A DNA stretch of 56,886 bases from Oceaniradius stylonematis (GTDB lineage: Bacteria > Pseudomonadota > Alphaproteobacteria > Rhizobiales > Rhizobiaceae): positions 154,988-211,873 of the forward strand of contig NZ_QFWV02000008.1 in NCBI RefSeq assembly GCF_003149475.2, in the 5' to 3' direction. The notes beneath the pieces are model-generated. The model was given only the letters and a program-made list of their open reading frames with translations, was not told the DNA's origin and searched no databases. The position numbers and the translations under genes were made by a program. Positions within the stretch are counted from its first letter, which is position 1. The number at the start of each line of letters is the position of its first letter. This document shows positions 7,633 to 16,285 of the stretch, piece by piece.

Positions 7633-10194
7633 ATGGCAGCCTTTCCCGAACAGGCCAAAATCGTCATCATCGGTATTGGCGGCATTGTCGGCGCCTCGGT
7701 CGCCCACCATCTGATCGAACGCGGCTGGGACGGCATCGTCGGCATCGACAAATCGGCCGTGCCCACCGATATCGGCTCGACGTCGCACGCCTCGGACTTC
7801 TGCTATGCGACCAGCCACGACCAGCTCTCCTGCTGGACGACGGCCTATTCGATCGATTTCTACGAGAAGATGGGCCGCTACGCGCGCGTCGGCGGGCTCG
7901 AAGTGGCGCGGGTCGGCGACGACGAACGCATGGCCGAGCTCAAGCGCAAGGTCGCCTCGGGCAAGGCGTTCGGCACCCGCGCGACGATGATCTCGGCCGC
8001 CGAGGCCAAGGCGAAATTCCCGCTTCTCGAAGAGGAGATGATCCAGGGCGCGCTTTGGGACCCCGATGCGGGTCTCGTCACGCCACGCAGCCAGGTCGTT
8101 ACCGGCGAACTCGTCGAGAACGCCGAAAAGAGCGGCAAGCTGACGACGTTCGCCAACCTGCCGGCCACCGATCTGGTTATCGAGGACGGCCGCATTGCCG
8201 GCGTCGTCACGCGCCGCGGCACGATCAGGGCAAACCATGTGATCGTCTGCGCCGGTCTCTGGGGCCGGCTGATCGCCGAAATGGCGGGCGAGGACCTGCC
8301 GGTGATGCCCATCGACCACCCGCTCCTGTGGTTCGGGCCTTACGACGAGTTCGCCGGCACCGGCAAGGAGATCGGCTGGCCGCTGCTGCGCGACCAGGGC
8401 AATTCGGCCTATATGCGCGACACGGGCGATCCCAAGTCGACCGAGGGCGGGATGATCGAATGGGGATATTACGAGGAAACCGAGCCGCGCCTGGTCCATC
8501 CGCGCGACATCCTTGAGAAGGAACAGGCGCGCCTGTCCCCCTCCCAGCGCGATCTGGAGATGGAGCAGGTCATCGAGCCGCTCGAAAAGGCGATGGAGCT
8601 GACCCCGATCCTCGCCAAGCTCGGCTATGAGGAAAAGCGCTCCTTCAACGGGCTTTTGCAGGTGACGACCGATGGCGGCGCGTCGCTGGGCGAAAGCCAG
8701 AAGGTGCGCGGCCTATGGTACGCCGTCGCCATTTGGGTCAAGGACGGCCCCGGTGTCGGCAAGCTGATCGCCGACTGGATGACCGACGGCCGCACACCGA
8801 TCGACATCCACGCCGCAGATTATGCCCGCTTCTATCCGCACCAGACCGAAGAAGGCTTCATCCGCGACCGCTGCACCGAAACCGCGATGAAGGTCTACAA
8901 TCCGGCCGTCCACCCGCGCGAACCCTTCTCCAAGGGCCGCAACATCCGGCGCTCGCCTTTTTACGAGCGCGAAGTGGAACTGGGCGGCCATTTCATGGAA
9001 CTGGGCGGCTGGGAGCGCGCCCATGGCTATGCGGCCAACGAGCATCTGCTCGACAAATGGGGCGACAGGGTTCCGGTCCGCCAAGACGAATGGGACAACC
9101 GCCACTTCTGGCGCGTCTCCAATGCCGAGCATCTCGAGATGAGCGACAATGTCGGCATGGTGAACCTGTCGCATTTCGCCATCTACGATGTCGAAGGACC
9201 CGGCCATGTGGACCTGATGGAATGGCTGTGCGTCGCCAAGATCGGCGGCGAGAACATGGTCGGCAAGGGCATCTACACCCATTTCCTCGAAGACGATGGC
9301 GGCGTGCGCGCGGACCTGACCGTCATCCGCATGCAAGACCGCTGCCGTGTCATCGACGGCGCCGATGCCGGCCCGCGCGATTTCAACTTCATGAAACGTG
9401 TCGCCGCCGACATGGGGTTCGATGTCGCCATCACCGATGTGACCGAGGACTTCACCACCATCGGCCTTTGGGGGCCGAACGCGCGCGCCACGCTGCAGAA
9501 GCTGGTCGCCGACCCGGACACGCTGGAGCACGAGAACTTCCCGTTCGCCACGCTCAGGCAGATCGAGATCGCCGGCAAGGCGGTGACGGCCTTCCGCATC
9601 TCTTATGTCGGCGAGCAGGGCTGGGAACTGCACATGCGCTACGAGGACGGGCTGGCCGTCTGGGACGCGATCCGCGACCTGGGCGTCATGGCGTTCGGCG
9701 TCGAGACCTATGCAAACTCGCGGCGCATGGAAAAGAGCCTGCGCCTTCAGAACGCCGACCTTCTGACCGAATACAATCTGCTCGAAGCCGATCTTGCCCG
9801 CCCGAAGGTCAAACAGGCCGATTTCCGCGGCAAGGCCGCCTATCTCGAGCAGCGCGCCCGCAACCACCAGCCGGCGACGCTGTGCACGCTGGTCATGACC
9901 GACAATGTGGATTCGCACGGCGTCGCCCGCTATCCGGTCGGCATCTGCCCGGTGATGGATGAGGCCACCGGCGAAGTACTCATCGACGAGCTGGGGCGGC
10001 GATCCTTCACGACCTCGATCGCCTATGGCCCCTCGATCGGCAAGAACATCGCGCTGGCCTACCTGCCGCACGACCGCGCCAAGAAGGGCAACGGGCTGAT
10101 GATCGAATATTTCGGCGAGCGGTTTCCCGTCGAGGTTGCCGGCATCGGCTATGCGCCGCTCTACGACCCCGAGAACCTCAAACCGCGCTCGTGA
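7633..10194 (+). CDS. FAD-dependent oxidoreductase with C-terminal GcvT domain (dimethylglycine/sarcosine dehydrogenase type)
   Basis: The start at 7633 follows GGAGA by eight bases and yields 853 residues. The N-terminal 390 residues are a DAO-type FAD domain with IGIGGIVGAS near residue 13. A GSTSHAS segment holds a His (about 52) at the place where dimethylglycine dehydrogenases attach FAD covalently. A linker domain follows, then a GcvT-type folate-binding region (SYVGEQGWELHMRYEDG near 660) and a GcvT C-terminal barrel. The family oxidatively demethylates N-methyl amines and can pass formaldehyde to tetrahydrofolate. The exact substrate is not readable. The glycine-rich loop has an Ile where the first Gly of GGGIVG is usual. 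Confidence 0.85.
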   Translation: MAAFPEQAKIVIIGIGGIVGASVAHHLIERGWDGIVGIDKSAVPTDIGSTSHASDFCYATSHDQLSCWTTAYSIDFYEKMGRYARVGGLEVARVGDDERMAELKRKVASGKAFGTRATMISAAEAKAKFPLLEEEMIQGALWDPDAGLVTPRSQVVTGELVENAEKSGKLTTFANLPATDLVIEDGRIAGVVTRRGTIRANHVIVCAGLWGRLIAEMAGEDLPVMPIDHPLLWFGPYDEFAGTGKEIGWPLLRDQGNSAYMRDTGDPKSTEGGMIEWGYYEETEPRLVHPRDILEKEQARLSPSQRDLEMEQVIEPLEKAMELTPILAKLGYEEKRSFNGLLQVTTDGGASLGESQKVRGLWYAVAIWVKDGPGVGKLIADWMTDGRTPIDIHAADYARFYPHQTEEGFIRDRCTETAMKVYNPAVHPREPFSKGRNIRRSPFYEREVELGGHFMELGGWERAHGYAANEHLLDKWGDRVPVRQDEWDNRHFWRVSNAEHLEMSDNVGMVNLSHFAIYDVEGPGHVDLMEWLCVAKIGGENMVGKGIYTHFLEDDGGVRADLTVIRMQDRCRVIDGADAGPRDFNFMKRVAADMGFDVAITDVTEDFTTIGLWGPNARATLQKLVADPDTLEHENFPFATLRQIEIAGKAVTAFRISYVGEQGWELHMRYEDGLAVWDAIRDLGVMAFGVETYANSRRMEKSLRLQNADLLTEYNLLEADLARPKVKQADFRGKAAYLEQRARNHQPATLCTLVMTDNVDSHGVARYPVGICPVMDEATGEVLIDELGRRSFTTSIAYGPSIGKNIALAYLPHDRAKKGNGLMIEYFGERFPVEVAGIGYAPLYDPENLKPRS

Positions 10195-10323
10195 CGCAAC
10201 GGAACGGCCGTAACCTTAACGACAATTGAACGGCCGGCATTAACCTGCCGGGCAGGCCGGCACGCTATGATGGGCCGACGACGCGCGCGTGCGTCAAGTG
10301 CCGTCTTGCAAGAGTGCCTGCCC

Positions 10324-12036
10324 ATGAGTGTCACCACGCTCGATCAATCCGCTGCAATGCCCCGTCTCGGGCTGGCCGGTCTTGTCTGGCTGGTCATGGG
10401 CGCTCTCGTCGCGCTGATCGCCGCCGGTCTGCTGCTGCCGCTGCGCGCGCCGCTCGGCTCGATGTACTGGGACAGTTTCCTCTATCTCGATGCCGCCAAT
10501 CGCCTTGGCCAGGGCCAAATGCCCAATGTCGATTTCTTCACGCCCGTCGGCCCGCTCGAATATTATCTGAGCACCTGGACGATGGCGCTGTTTGCCGACG
10601 CGCAACCCATGTACGCCGCCAACTGGTCGATCGCGATCGTCACCATTCCGCTGATGGCGCTCATCCTTTGGGACGTGGCGCGCCGCAACCCGCTCATCGC
10701 GCTGGCGCTGGCGGTGCCCTTCGCGCTGTTCACGCTGCTGCCGTTCAACACCACCGAATATTACAATTATCCCGGCTCGGACGGTTTCGGCATCTACAAC
10801 CGCCATGCCAGCCAACTTCTCTACGTTCTGGCGGCGGCGCTGATGTTTGTGCGCAACCGCTCGCTTCTTGTCGCCCTGGTCGCAGCGCTGATGCTGGTGC
10901 TGTTCCTGGTCAAGATCACCGGTTTCGTGGCGGCGGGGCTGCTGTGTCTGGCCGCCCTGGCGGCCGGCCGAATCCGGCTTTTCGGCGCTATCGCCAGCGC
11001 CGTCATCTTCGCCGCCGCGCTGGGCGGTCTCGAACTGGCGACGGGCATGATCTCGGCCTATCTGGCCGACATCGTCGCGCTTTTGGACATCAATGATTCC
11101 AGCCTTGCCTCGCGGCTGATCCAGGGCGCATCGCGCACCGGCGGCACGGTCATCTTCGCCGGGCTTCTGGGCGCGCTTCTGATCGTCGTACTTCCCGCCC
11201 GTACTGCTGCAGGTCAGCCGCTCTGGCGCGCGGTCTGCGACCATCCGTCCATCTGGCTCGGCGCCGCCCTTGCCGGCGGCATCTTCTTTGAAAGCCAGAA
11301 CACCGGCAGCCAGGAGCACATCGCTCTGTGGCCGGTCGCCATCCTCGCGCTTGCGCGCATGTTCGCGGCGGACGGCAGCAACGGCGCCAAGGCGGCCGCC
11401 GCGCTTGTGGCCGCCTGTACGGTCCTGCCGCCGGCGGTCCAGACCATCCAGCACGCGACCAGGGCCAATCTGGCGATGATCCGGCAGGTGCCGCTGGAAC
11501 ATGAAAACCTCGGCGCGATGGGGCAGGTAACGGTCCGGCCGCGCAAGCTGGAGCGCTACGAGCGCATGCGCGCCCACTACATCGAATACCCGGAGGCGAC
11601 TCGCGCGATCGCCATGCGCCGCGAACTGCCCGCTTTCGTGCTGTACTCCGAACACGATTTCCAGATCGGCCTGATGAAGGACGCCGACGAACTGGTCGGC
11701 GAACTCAAGCGTCTCGAAGCCGCCGGCCTGCGATACGAGACGATCATGACGCTCGACTTCGCCAACCCGTTCCCGTGGCTTCTCGGCAAGTCCGGCCCGC
11801 GCCACATCGCCATCGGCGCCGATCCCTATCGCGCCGTGCCCAAGCCGGACGCGGACGTCTACGACGCGGTCGCCGACGCCGACATCGTGCTGGAACCGCA
11901 ATGCCCCTATCGGGACAATGGCCGCCAGCTCTACGGTATCTATGCGCCGGCGCTGACCGGCCACGTCAAGGTCCGGCTGACCGATTGCTATGCGGCCTAT
12001 GTCAGGCCGCAGATCGCGGCCCGGCTTGGCGGCTGA
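10324..12036 (+). CDS. Polytopic membrane protein, probable GT-C-type glycosyltransferase
   Basis: From ATG 10324 the product has 570 residues: about ten membrane segments in the first 380, then a soluble C-terminal domain of about 190. After TM1 a periplasmic loop reads MYWDSFLYLDAANRLGQGQ. An acidic residue in this first loop followed by an amphipathic helix is the hallmark of GT-C transferases that use polyprenyl-phosphate sugars. No precise family is recognised. It faces the next gene tail-to-tail with a 35-bp coding overlap. Location beside lipid-linked pentose genes suggests it may use that donor, but this is inference. Confidence 0.6.
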   Translation: MSVTTLDQSAAMPRLGLAGLVWLVMGALVALIAAGLLLPLRAPLGSMYWDSFLYLDAANRLGQGQMPNVDFFTPVGPLEYYLSTWTMALFADAQPMYAANWSIAIVTIPLMALILWDVARRNPLIALALAVPFALFTLLPFNTTEYYNYPGSDGFGIYNRHASQLLYVLAAALMFVRNRSLLVALVAALMLVLFLVKITGFVAAGLLCLAALAAGRIRLFGAIASAVIFAAALGGLELATGMISAYLADIVALLDINDSSLASRLIQGASRTGGTVIFAGLLGALLIVVLPARTAAGQPLWRAVCDHPSIWLGAALAGGIFFESQNTGSQEHIALWPVAILALARMFAADGSNGAKAAAALVAACTVLPPAVQTIQHATRANLAMIRQVPLEHENLGAMGQVTVRPRKLERYERMRAHYIEYPEATRAIAMRRELPAFVLYSEHDFQIGLMKDADELVGELKRLEAAGLRYETIMTLDFANPFPWLLGKSGPRHIAIGADPYRAVPKPDADVYDAVADADIVLEPQCPYRDNGRQLYGIYAPALTGHVKVRLTDCYAAYVRPQIAARLGG

Positions 12037-13204
12037 TGTCGCGGGGGCCGGGCAGGAAACGCAGATCGCGCAGCGCGCAGATCAGCACCAGGCCGAACAC
12101 GATCAGATAGGGCAGATGGAACCGCGTTTCGTGCAGCGGGAACACCACCATCTTGGCGCCCATCGCCAGAAGCGTCGCGACGAGAACCGTCGTCTCGCGC
12201 CGCGAGAAGCCGAAGCCGCGCAGCGTCATCTGCCACCATGCAAAGCAACCCAGCAGCAGAACGGCCAGCCAGGTTTCCTCGACCAGTGAGCGGACGATGA
12301 CGCGCACCACCGCATAGGCATAGACGGCCAGCGAAAAGTCCGGATCGAACCCTTCCAGAGTCGGCACGAACTCGACATGGGTGAACCAGAAATGGACCCA
12401 CCAGCCCGGATGGCCGCCGGCCTGCGTCATCGGAACATAGACGATCGCGGCGGCGGCAAACGCGACGAACGCGCCCCAGGAAAAGGTTCGCGTGAAGACC
12501 GAAACGAACCACAGAACGCCGATATAGGCCGCATGGTCGGGACGCGCCAGAAAAGCGGTGAAAAGGAGAATCGCCACCAGCGCTTCGCGCCTGGCCATGA
12601 AGGCCAGCATGGCCGCAACGAACAGCATGGTCGACAGCGCATCGGGCGTTCCCGAGCGGGCGCGCTCGCCGAAGGCGCAGACCAGAAGCAGGGCAATCGC
12701 CAGCGGCGCCAGATGAAGCGCCCGCTCCCGCGCCAGCCACCATGCCACCAGCCCGACCGTCAGTGCCGCCGGGACGACCGACAGAAGCCGCACGGCAATG
12801 TACGGATCGACGAAATCCGAAAGCCAGCCCAGCAGCTCCACATAGAGGAACTTCACCCGGTAAAAGCCGAGCATGGTGAAGAAGGCTTCCGGGTCGGCAT
12901 ATTGGCGCACGCGATAGTCGCGGTCCTGGGTCAGGACAATGAAGTCACCCGCCGGCGCGTTCTGTCGCATCGTCTCATAGGCATGCCGATGCAGCGCTTC
13001 GACCGAAATGCCGGGCGCTTCATGCGCGGCGGCCAGATAGGCGAACATGTCCCAATTGTAGATGGGAAAAACCCAGCCGGCGGCGGCGATCGTGGCGGCC
13101 AGCGCCAGCAGCAGCACAAGACCCAACGTGCCGGCAAACGGCGCTAGCCGCCGGGCCAGCCATTCGCCGGTCGCCAGAATGCGGATGTTGATGTCCTCGA
13201 TCAC
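12002..13204 (-). CDS. Polytopic membrane protein, probable GT-C-type glycosyltransferase
   Basis: A 400-residue protein with about ten membrane helices, starting at GTG 13204 eight bases after GGAA. The first external loop contains VFPIYNWDMFAYLAAAHEA, again an Asp placed as in GT-C enzymes, followed by a helical stretch. HFWFTHVEFVPTLEGFDPDF marks a second external loop. It is last in the minus-strand run that begins with the HAD-UbiA fusion, 102 bp after the aminotransferase stop and a strong hairpin. Its 3' end overlaps the convergent gene by 35 bp. Possible acceptor-side transferase for the pathway's sugar; unproven. Confidence 0.6.
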   Translation of the reverse strand: MIEDINIRILATGEWLARRLAPFAGTLGLVLLLALAATIAAAGWVFPIYNWDMFAYLAAAHEAPGISVEALHRHAYETMRQNAPAGDFIVLTQDRDYRVRQYADPEAFFTMLGFYRVKFLYVELLGWLSDFVDPYIAVRLLSVVPAALTVGLVAWWLARERALHLAPLAIALLLVCAFGERARSGTPDALSTMLFVAAMLAFMARREALVAILLFTAFLARPDHAAYIGVLWFVSVFTRTFSWGAFVAFAAAAIVYVPMTQAGGHPGWWVHFWFTHVEFVPTLEGFDPDFSLAVYAYAVVRVIVRSLVEETWLAVLLLGCFAWWQMTLRGFGFSRRETTVLVATLLAMGAKMVVFPLHETRFHLPYLIVFGLVLICALRDLRFLPGPRDISRQAGPRSAA

Positions 13205-13240
13205 GACGCTTGTTCCGTTGCGTCATCTGATCAAACACGA

Positions 13241-13274
13241 TGCCCCTTGCGCCGGGCTGGCGGCGCAAAGGGCA
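13241..13274 (-). terminator. Strong hairpin between aminotransferase and GT-C genes (possible attenuator/terminator)
   Basis: Arms TGCCCCTTGCGCCG and CGGCGCAAAGGGCA pair over 14 bp with one mismatch around a six-base loop. On the minus strand it follows the aminotransferase stop. Only a weak T-rich tract (TCGTGTTTG) follows, so it may stabilise mRNA ends or attenuate rather than terminate fully. Confidence 0.4.
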
Positions 13275-13306
13275 GGCGTTCGGGGTCCTTTGCCGACAGG
13301 GCTGTG

Positions 13307-14791
13307 TCAGCTCACCTGGCTTTTGACGAAATCGCGCACGATGGCGACGATTCCGCGTCCGAGCAGCGCGTCGAACCCGGCGATGAACCGGTCGACGTGG
13401 CTGCGCTCGCAGATGAGCGGCGGCTCCAGCCGGATGACGTTGCGGTTGTATTCGGTGAAGGCGACCAGAATGTCGTGATCGCGCAGCAAAAGCGCACCGA
13501 TAAAGCCCGAAAGCGAGCCCTTCAGCTTGTCGTCCAGCATCGCCACGGCCGGCCTCAGCACCGCAGGCAGCGTCTGCGAAAAATCGTGGAATTCCAGGCC
13601 CACCATCAAGCCCTGGCCGCGCACATCCTTGATGATCTGCGGATATTTGGCCTGCAGCCGTTCGAGTTCGGAGATCAGATAGGCGCCCGTGTCGGCCGCA
13701 TTGTCGATCAGGCCTTCCTCATAGAGGACGTTGATCGTCTCGAGCGCGGTGACCGACGCTTCGCCGATGCCGCCGAAGGTGGCCTGGGCGTGGATCATCG
13801 CCGTCTTCGGCGTGCCGTAGGCCTTCATGTAGATGTCGCGCCGGGCGATCATCGCCGCCATGGCGCACTTGCCGCCGCCCAGCGATTTGGCAAGCGCCGT
13901 GACGTCGGGAACGACGCCGTGATGCTCGAACGCGTAGAACCGGCCGGTGCGGCCAAGCCCGCATTGCACTTCGTCGGCCACCCAGATGACGTCATGTTCG
14001 TCGCACAGATCGCGCAGCTTGTGCCAAAAGGCGCTGTCGGCGCCGATGATGCCGCCGCCGCCCTGCACCGTCTCAAGGCAGATCACACCGATCTCCGGAT
14101 GCGCCTTGAACGCGGCTTCGACCGCTTCGATGTCGCCGAACGGAACTTTCACACCATTGTCGAGCAGTTTGAACTCGCCCCGGTAGAGCGGCCCGTCGGT
14201 GATCGACAGGACACCCTTGGTCTTGCCGTGGAACGAATTCTCCGCATAGACGACGAGCGGACGCTCAGGGCCGGCGGCGCGCTCGGCAACCTTCAGCGCC
14301 GCTTCCATCGCCTCGGAACCGGACGATCCCAGAAACACCATGTCGAGGTCTTCGGGCGAGCAGGCCGCGATGTTGTGCGCCAGCGCCGCCGCATATTGCG
14401 ACATGAACGCCATGGCGATCTCGTGGCGCTTTTCCTCCTGGAACACCTTGCGGGTTTCGAGGATGCGCGGATGATTATGGCCGAGCGCGAGAGAGCCAAA
14501 ACCTCCGAAGAAGTCGAGGATCTTCCGACCGTTCTGGTCGGTGTAATACATCCCCTCGGCGCTCTCGATCTTGATCTTGTGAAAACCCAGCAGCTTCATG
14601 AAGTGAAGCTGGCCGGGGTTCAGATGCGCCTTGAACAGTTCGGTCATCGCCGGAACGCCCATCGCCTTGGCGTCGGCCACCGACATCAGGTCCGGCTTGT
14701 CCAATTGTGCGTGTGCGGCGCCTTCCGGCATCGGCGTCTGCATGGCGGGCGCCTCGACGACCGGTTTTTTCTTGGTCAGGAAATCAAGCAT
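13307..14791 (-). CDS. Class III (aspartate aminotransferase family) PLP-dependent aminotransferase
   Basis: The start at 14791 is preceded by GAGGAC at about seven bases and gives 494 residues. Fold-type I signatures are complete: GSSGSEAMEAALK for PLP phosphate, WVADEVQCGLGRTG with Asp273, and the Schiff-base Lys302 in LAKSLGGG. Class III enzymes usually act on omega-amino groups (ornithine, putrescine, GABA). The gene is 11 bp after the epimerase within a tight operon of lipid-linked sugar enzymes, where a transaminase is unexpected. It may aminate a keto-sugar intermediate or serve an unrelated polyamine/hopanoid-type tailoring step. The first 45 residues are a variable extension. Confidence 0.8.
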   Translation of the reverse strand: MLDFLTKKKPVVEAPAMQTPMPEGAAHAQLDKPDLMSVADAKAMGVPAMTELFKAHLNPGQLHFMKLLGFHKIKIESAEGMYYTDQNGRKILDFFGGFGSLALGHNHPRILETRKVFQEEKRHEIAMAFMSQYAAALAHNIAACSPEDLDMVFLGSSGSEAMEAALKVAERAAGPERPLVVYAENSFHGKTKGVLSITDGPLYRGEFKLLDNGVKVPFGDIEAVEAAFKAHPEIGVICLETVQGGGGIIGADSAFWHKLRDLCDEHDVIWVADEVQCGLGRTGRFYAFEHHGVVPDVTALAKSLGGGKCAMAAMIARRDIYMKAYGTPKTAMIHAQATFGGIGEASVTALETINVLYEEGLIDNAADTGAYLISELERLQAKYPQIIKDVRGQGLMVGLEFHDFSQTLPAVLRPAVAMLDDKLKGSLSGFIGALLLRDHDILVAFTEYNRNVIRLEPPLICERSHVDRFIAGFDALLGRGIVAIVRDFVKSQVS

Positions 14792-14802
14792 TTTCGGTGT
14801 CC

Positions 14803-15816
14803 TCACTCTGCCGCCACGACGGTCGAATTGCCGACCGCAAGGCCGCTGTCCCTGGCCTTGCGGTATTCCGCATAGGCCGCCTGCAACATGTCCTCGTCGC
14901 GATATTTCGGCGCCCAGCCAAAATCGCGCTTGGCCGCCTCCGTGTCGCGCACGCAATATTCGTCGGCGATCAGATATTGCTCGGGGTCCATGAGCGGCAT
15001 GTTCAGCTGGTCGAGCGCGGCAAGCGTCCATTTGACGGCAAAGCCGGGCGTCGGCAGCAGGATGGATTTCGAACCGGCCGAGCGGATCAGGTCGCCCAAG
15101 AGCTTCCTGACCGGCGGCGGATTGTCCGACCCCAGATTGTAGGCCTTGTTGGGCACGCCATGTTCCCAGGCAAGGCGCGCCACCTCGGCGCAGTCATAGA
15201 CCGAGATGAACTGGTAGGGGTTCTTGCCCGCGCCGATCATCGGCACCGGCAGGTTCATGTCGATCAGCTTGAACAGCTTGCCCAGAATGCCGAGGCGCCC
15301 GGGCCCGATGATCAGGCGCGGCCGCACGATGGTGATCTTCAGGCCGCGCATGCGCCAATCGTCGGCGATCGCTTCGGTCTCGGCTTTCGAACCGCCATAA
15401 TGGCCGAGCGGCGATATCGGATGGCTCTCGTCCTGCGGCGTCTTGACCGTTTTGCCGTAGACCATGTCGGTCGTGTACTGGACGAGTTGGGACGCGCCCG
15501 ATGCAGCGGTGTGCGCCATGATGTTGGCGGCGCCGAACGTGTTGACCGGATAGAAGAACGGATAGCGGTCGATGCGCTTCTGGATCGGCGACAGCATCAT
15601 CGCCGACAGGTTGTAGACCATGTCGTCGCCATCGACCGGCACGCCGGAGACGGACGCCGAATTGGTCACGTCGCAGTGTACGTGATCGACGGTGGCGTAG
15701 TGCGGCAGGTCCGATTTGTTGATGTCGGCGACCAGTACCTTTTCGCCGCGTTCGGCGAGATCCTTGGCGAGAAAGCGGCCGACGAAACCGTCGCCGCCGA
15801 AGATCACATGTTTCAT
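14803..15816 (-). CDS. NAD(P)-dependent epimerase/dehydratase (extended SDR)
   Basis: A 337-residue extended short-chain dehydrogenase/reductase. MKHVIFGGDGFVGRFLAKDL is the N-terminal Rossmann loop. DMVYGKT and the catalytic YGGSK (Tyr-x-x-x-Lys) lie near residue 140, followed by the RPRLIIGPGR substrate-side motif. Its start overlaps the stop of the SMR-like gene by four bases, so they are co-translated. In the operon it sits where a DprE2-type reductase would be needed after the DprE1-like oxidase. DprE2 itself is a shorter classical SDR, so the role is an inference; epimerisation of a nucleotide or lipid sugar is the alternative. Confidence 0.85.
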   Translation of the reverse strand: MKHVIFGGDGFVGRFLAKDLAERGEKVLVADINKSDLPHYATVDHVHCDVTNSASVSGVPVDGDDMVYNLSAMMLSPIQKRIDRYPFFYPVNTFGAANIMAHTAASGASQLVQYTTDMVYGKTVKTPQDESHPISPLGHYGGSKAETEAIADDWRMRGLKITIVRPRLIIGPGRLGILGKLFKLIDMNLPVPMIGAGKNPYQFISVYDCAEVARLAWEHGVPNKAYNLGSDNPPPVRKLLGDLIRSAGSKSILLPTPGFAVKWTLAALDQLNMPLMDPEQYLIADEYCVRDTEAAKRDFGWAPKYRDEDMLQAAYAEYRKARDSGLAVGNSTVVAAE

Positions 15817-16253
15817 GACTGTGCTTCGTCCGTAATGGCGGTTGCGGGTGAGGAATGGGTCGTGCGCGGCGTGTCCGACAGCGGCGAACCCGATTGCGCG
15901 ACGAGGACCGTGCCGACGCAGATGAAAGCGATGCCGGCGATCTTGTAGGCGCCCAGATCCTCGCCGAAGAGCTGCCAGGCCAGAACCGCCACCGCCACAT
16001 AGGCGAGCGACAGGAACGGATAGGCAAAGCTCAGATCGACCTTGGACAGGACGAACATGTGCGAGGCCATCGAAATGACGAACGTCGCCAGTCCGAAGAA
16101 CACCCAGGGCTGGAAGATGATCAGCAGCGTCTTGAAGATCAGGTTCGGCTGTCCGAGGACCGCCGGCGACAGCGTCATCATGCCCTGCTTGAGCATGAGT
16201 TGCGCCGCTGCGTTGGTCGCGACCGTGAACAATATGAACGGTATGTATTTCAT
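15813..16253 (-). CDS. Small EamA/SMR-like membrane transporter (possible lipid-sugar flippase)
   Basis: Starting at 16253 the product has 146 residues and four hydrophobic helices, beginning MKYIPFILFTVATNAAAQLMLKQG. That is the layout of small multidrug resistance and ArnE/ArnF-type carriers. A longer frame reaching 16388 would add a polar N-terminus and overlap the upstream gene, and is less likely. ArnE/F flip undecaprenyl-phosphate-aminoarabinose across the inner membrane. Lying between a DprE1-like oxidase and an SDR, this protein is a natural candidate to flip the lipid-linked pentose made here. The family is clear at fold level; the substrate is inferred. Confidence 0.75.
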   Translation of the reverse strand: MKYIPFILFTVATNAAAQLMLKQGMMTLSPAVLGQPNLIFKTLLIIFQPWVFFGLATFVISMASHMFVLSKVDLSFAYPFLSLAYVAVAVLAWQLFGEDLGAYKIAGIAFICVGTVLVAQSGSPLSDTPRTTHSSPATAITDEAQS

Positions 16254-16285
16254 TGTCTGCGCCCGGCCCTCATCCGGTTTCTGTC

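Noticed and set aside
13307-15816. Hopanoid (hpnO/hpnA-like) tailoring genes
   Set aside because: A class III aminotransferase and an epimerase do occur in hopanoid clusters, but no hopanoid core gene is present, the SDR lacks the hopanoid-type N-terminus, and the surrounding genes point to lipid-linked pentose.
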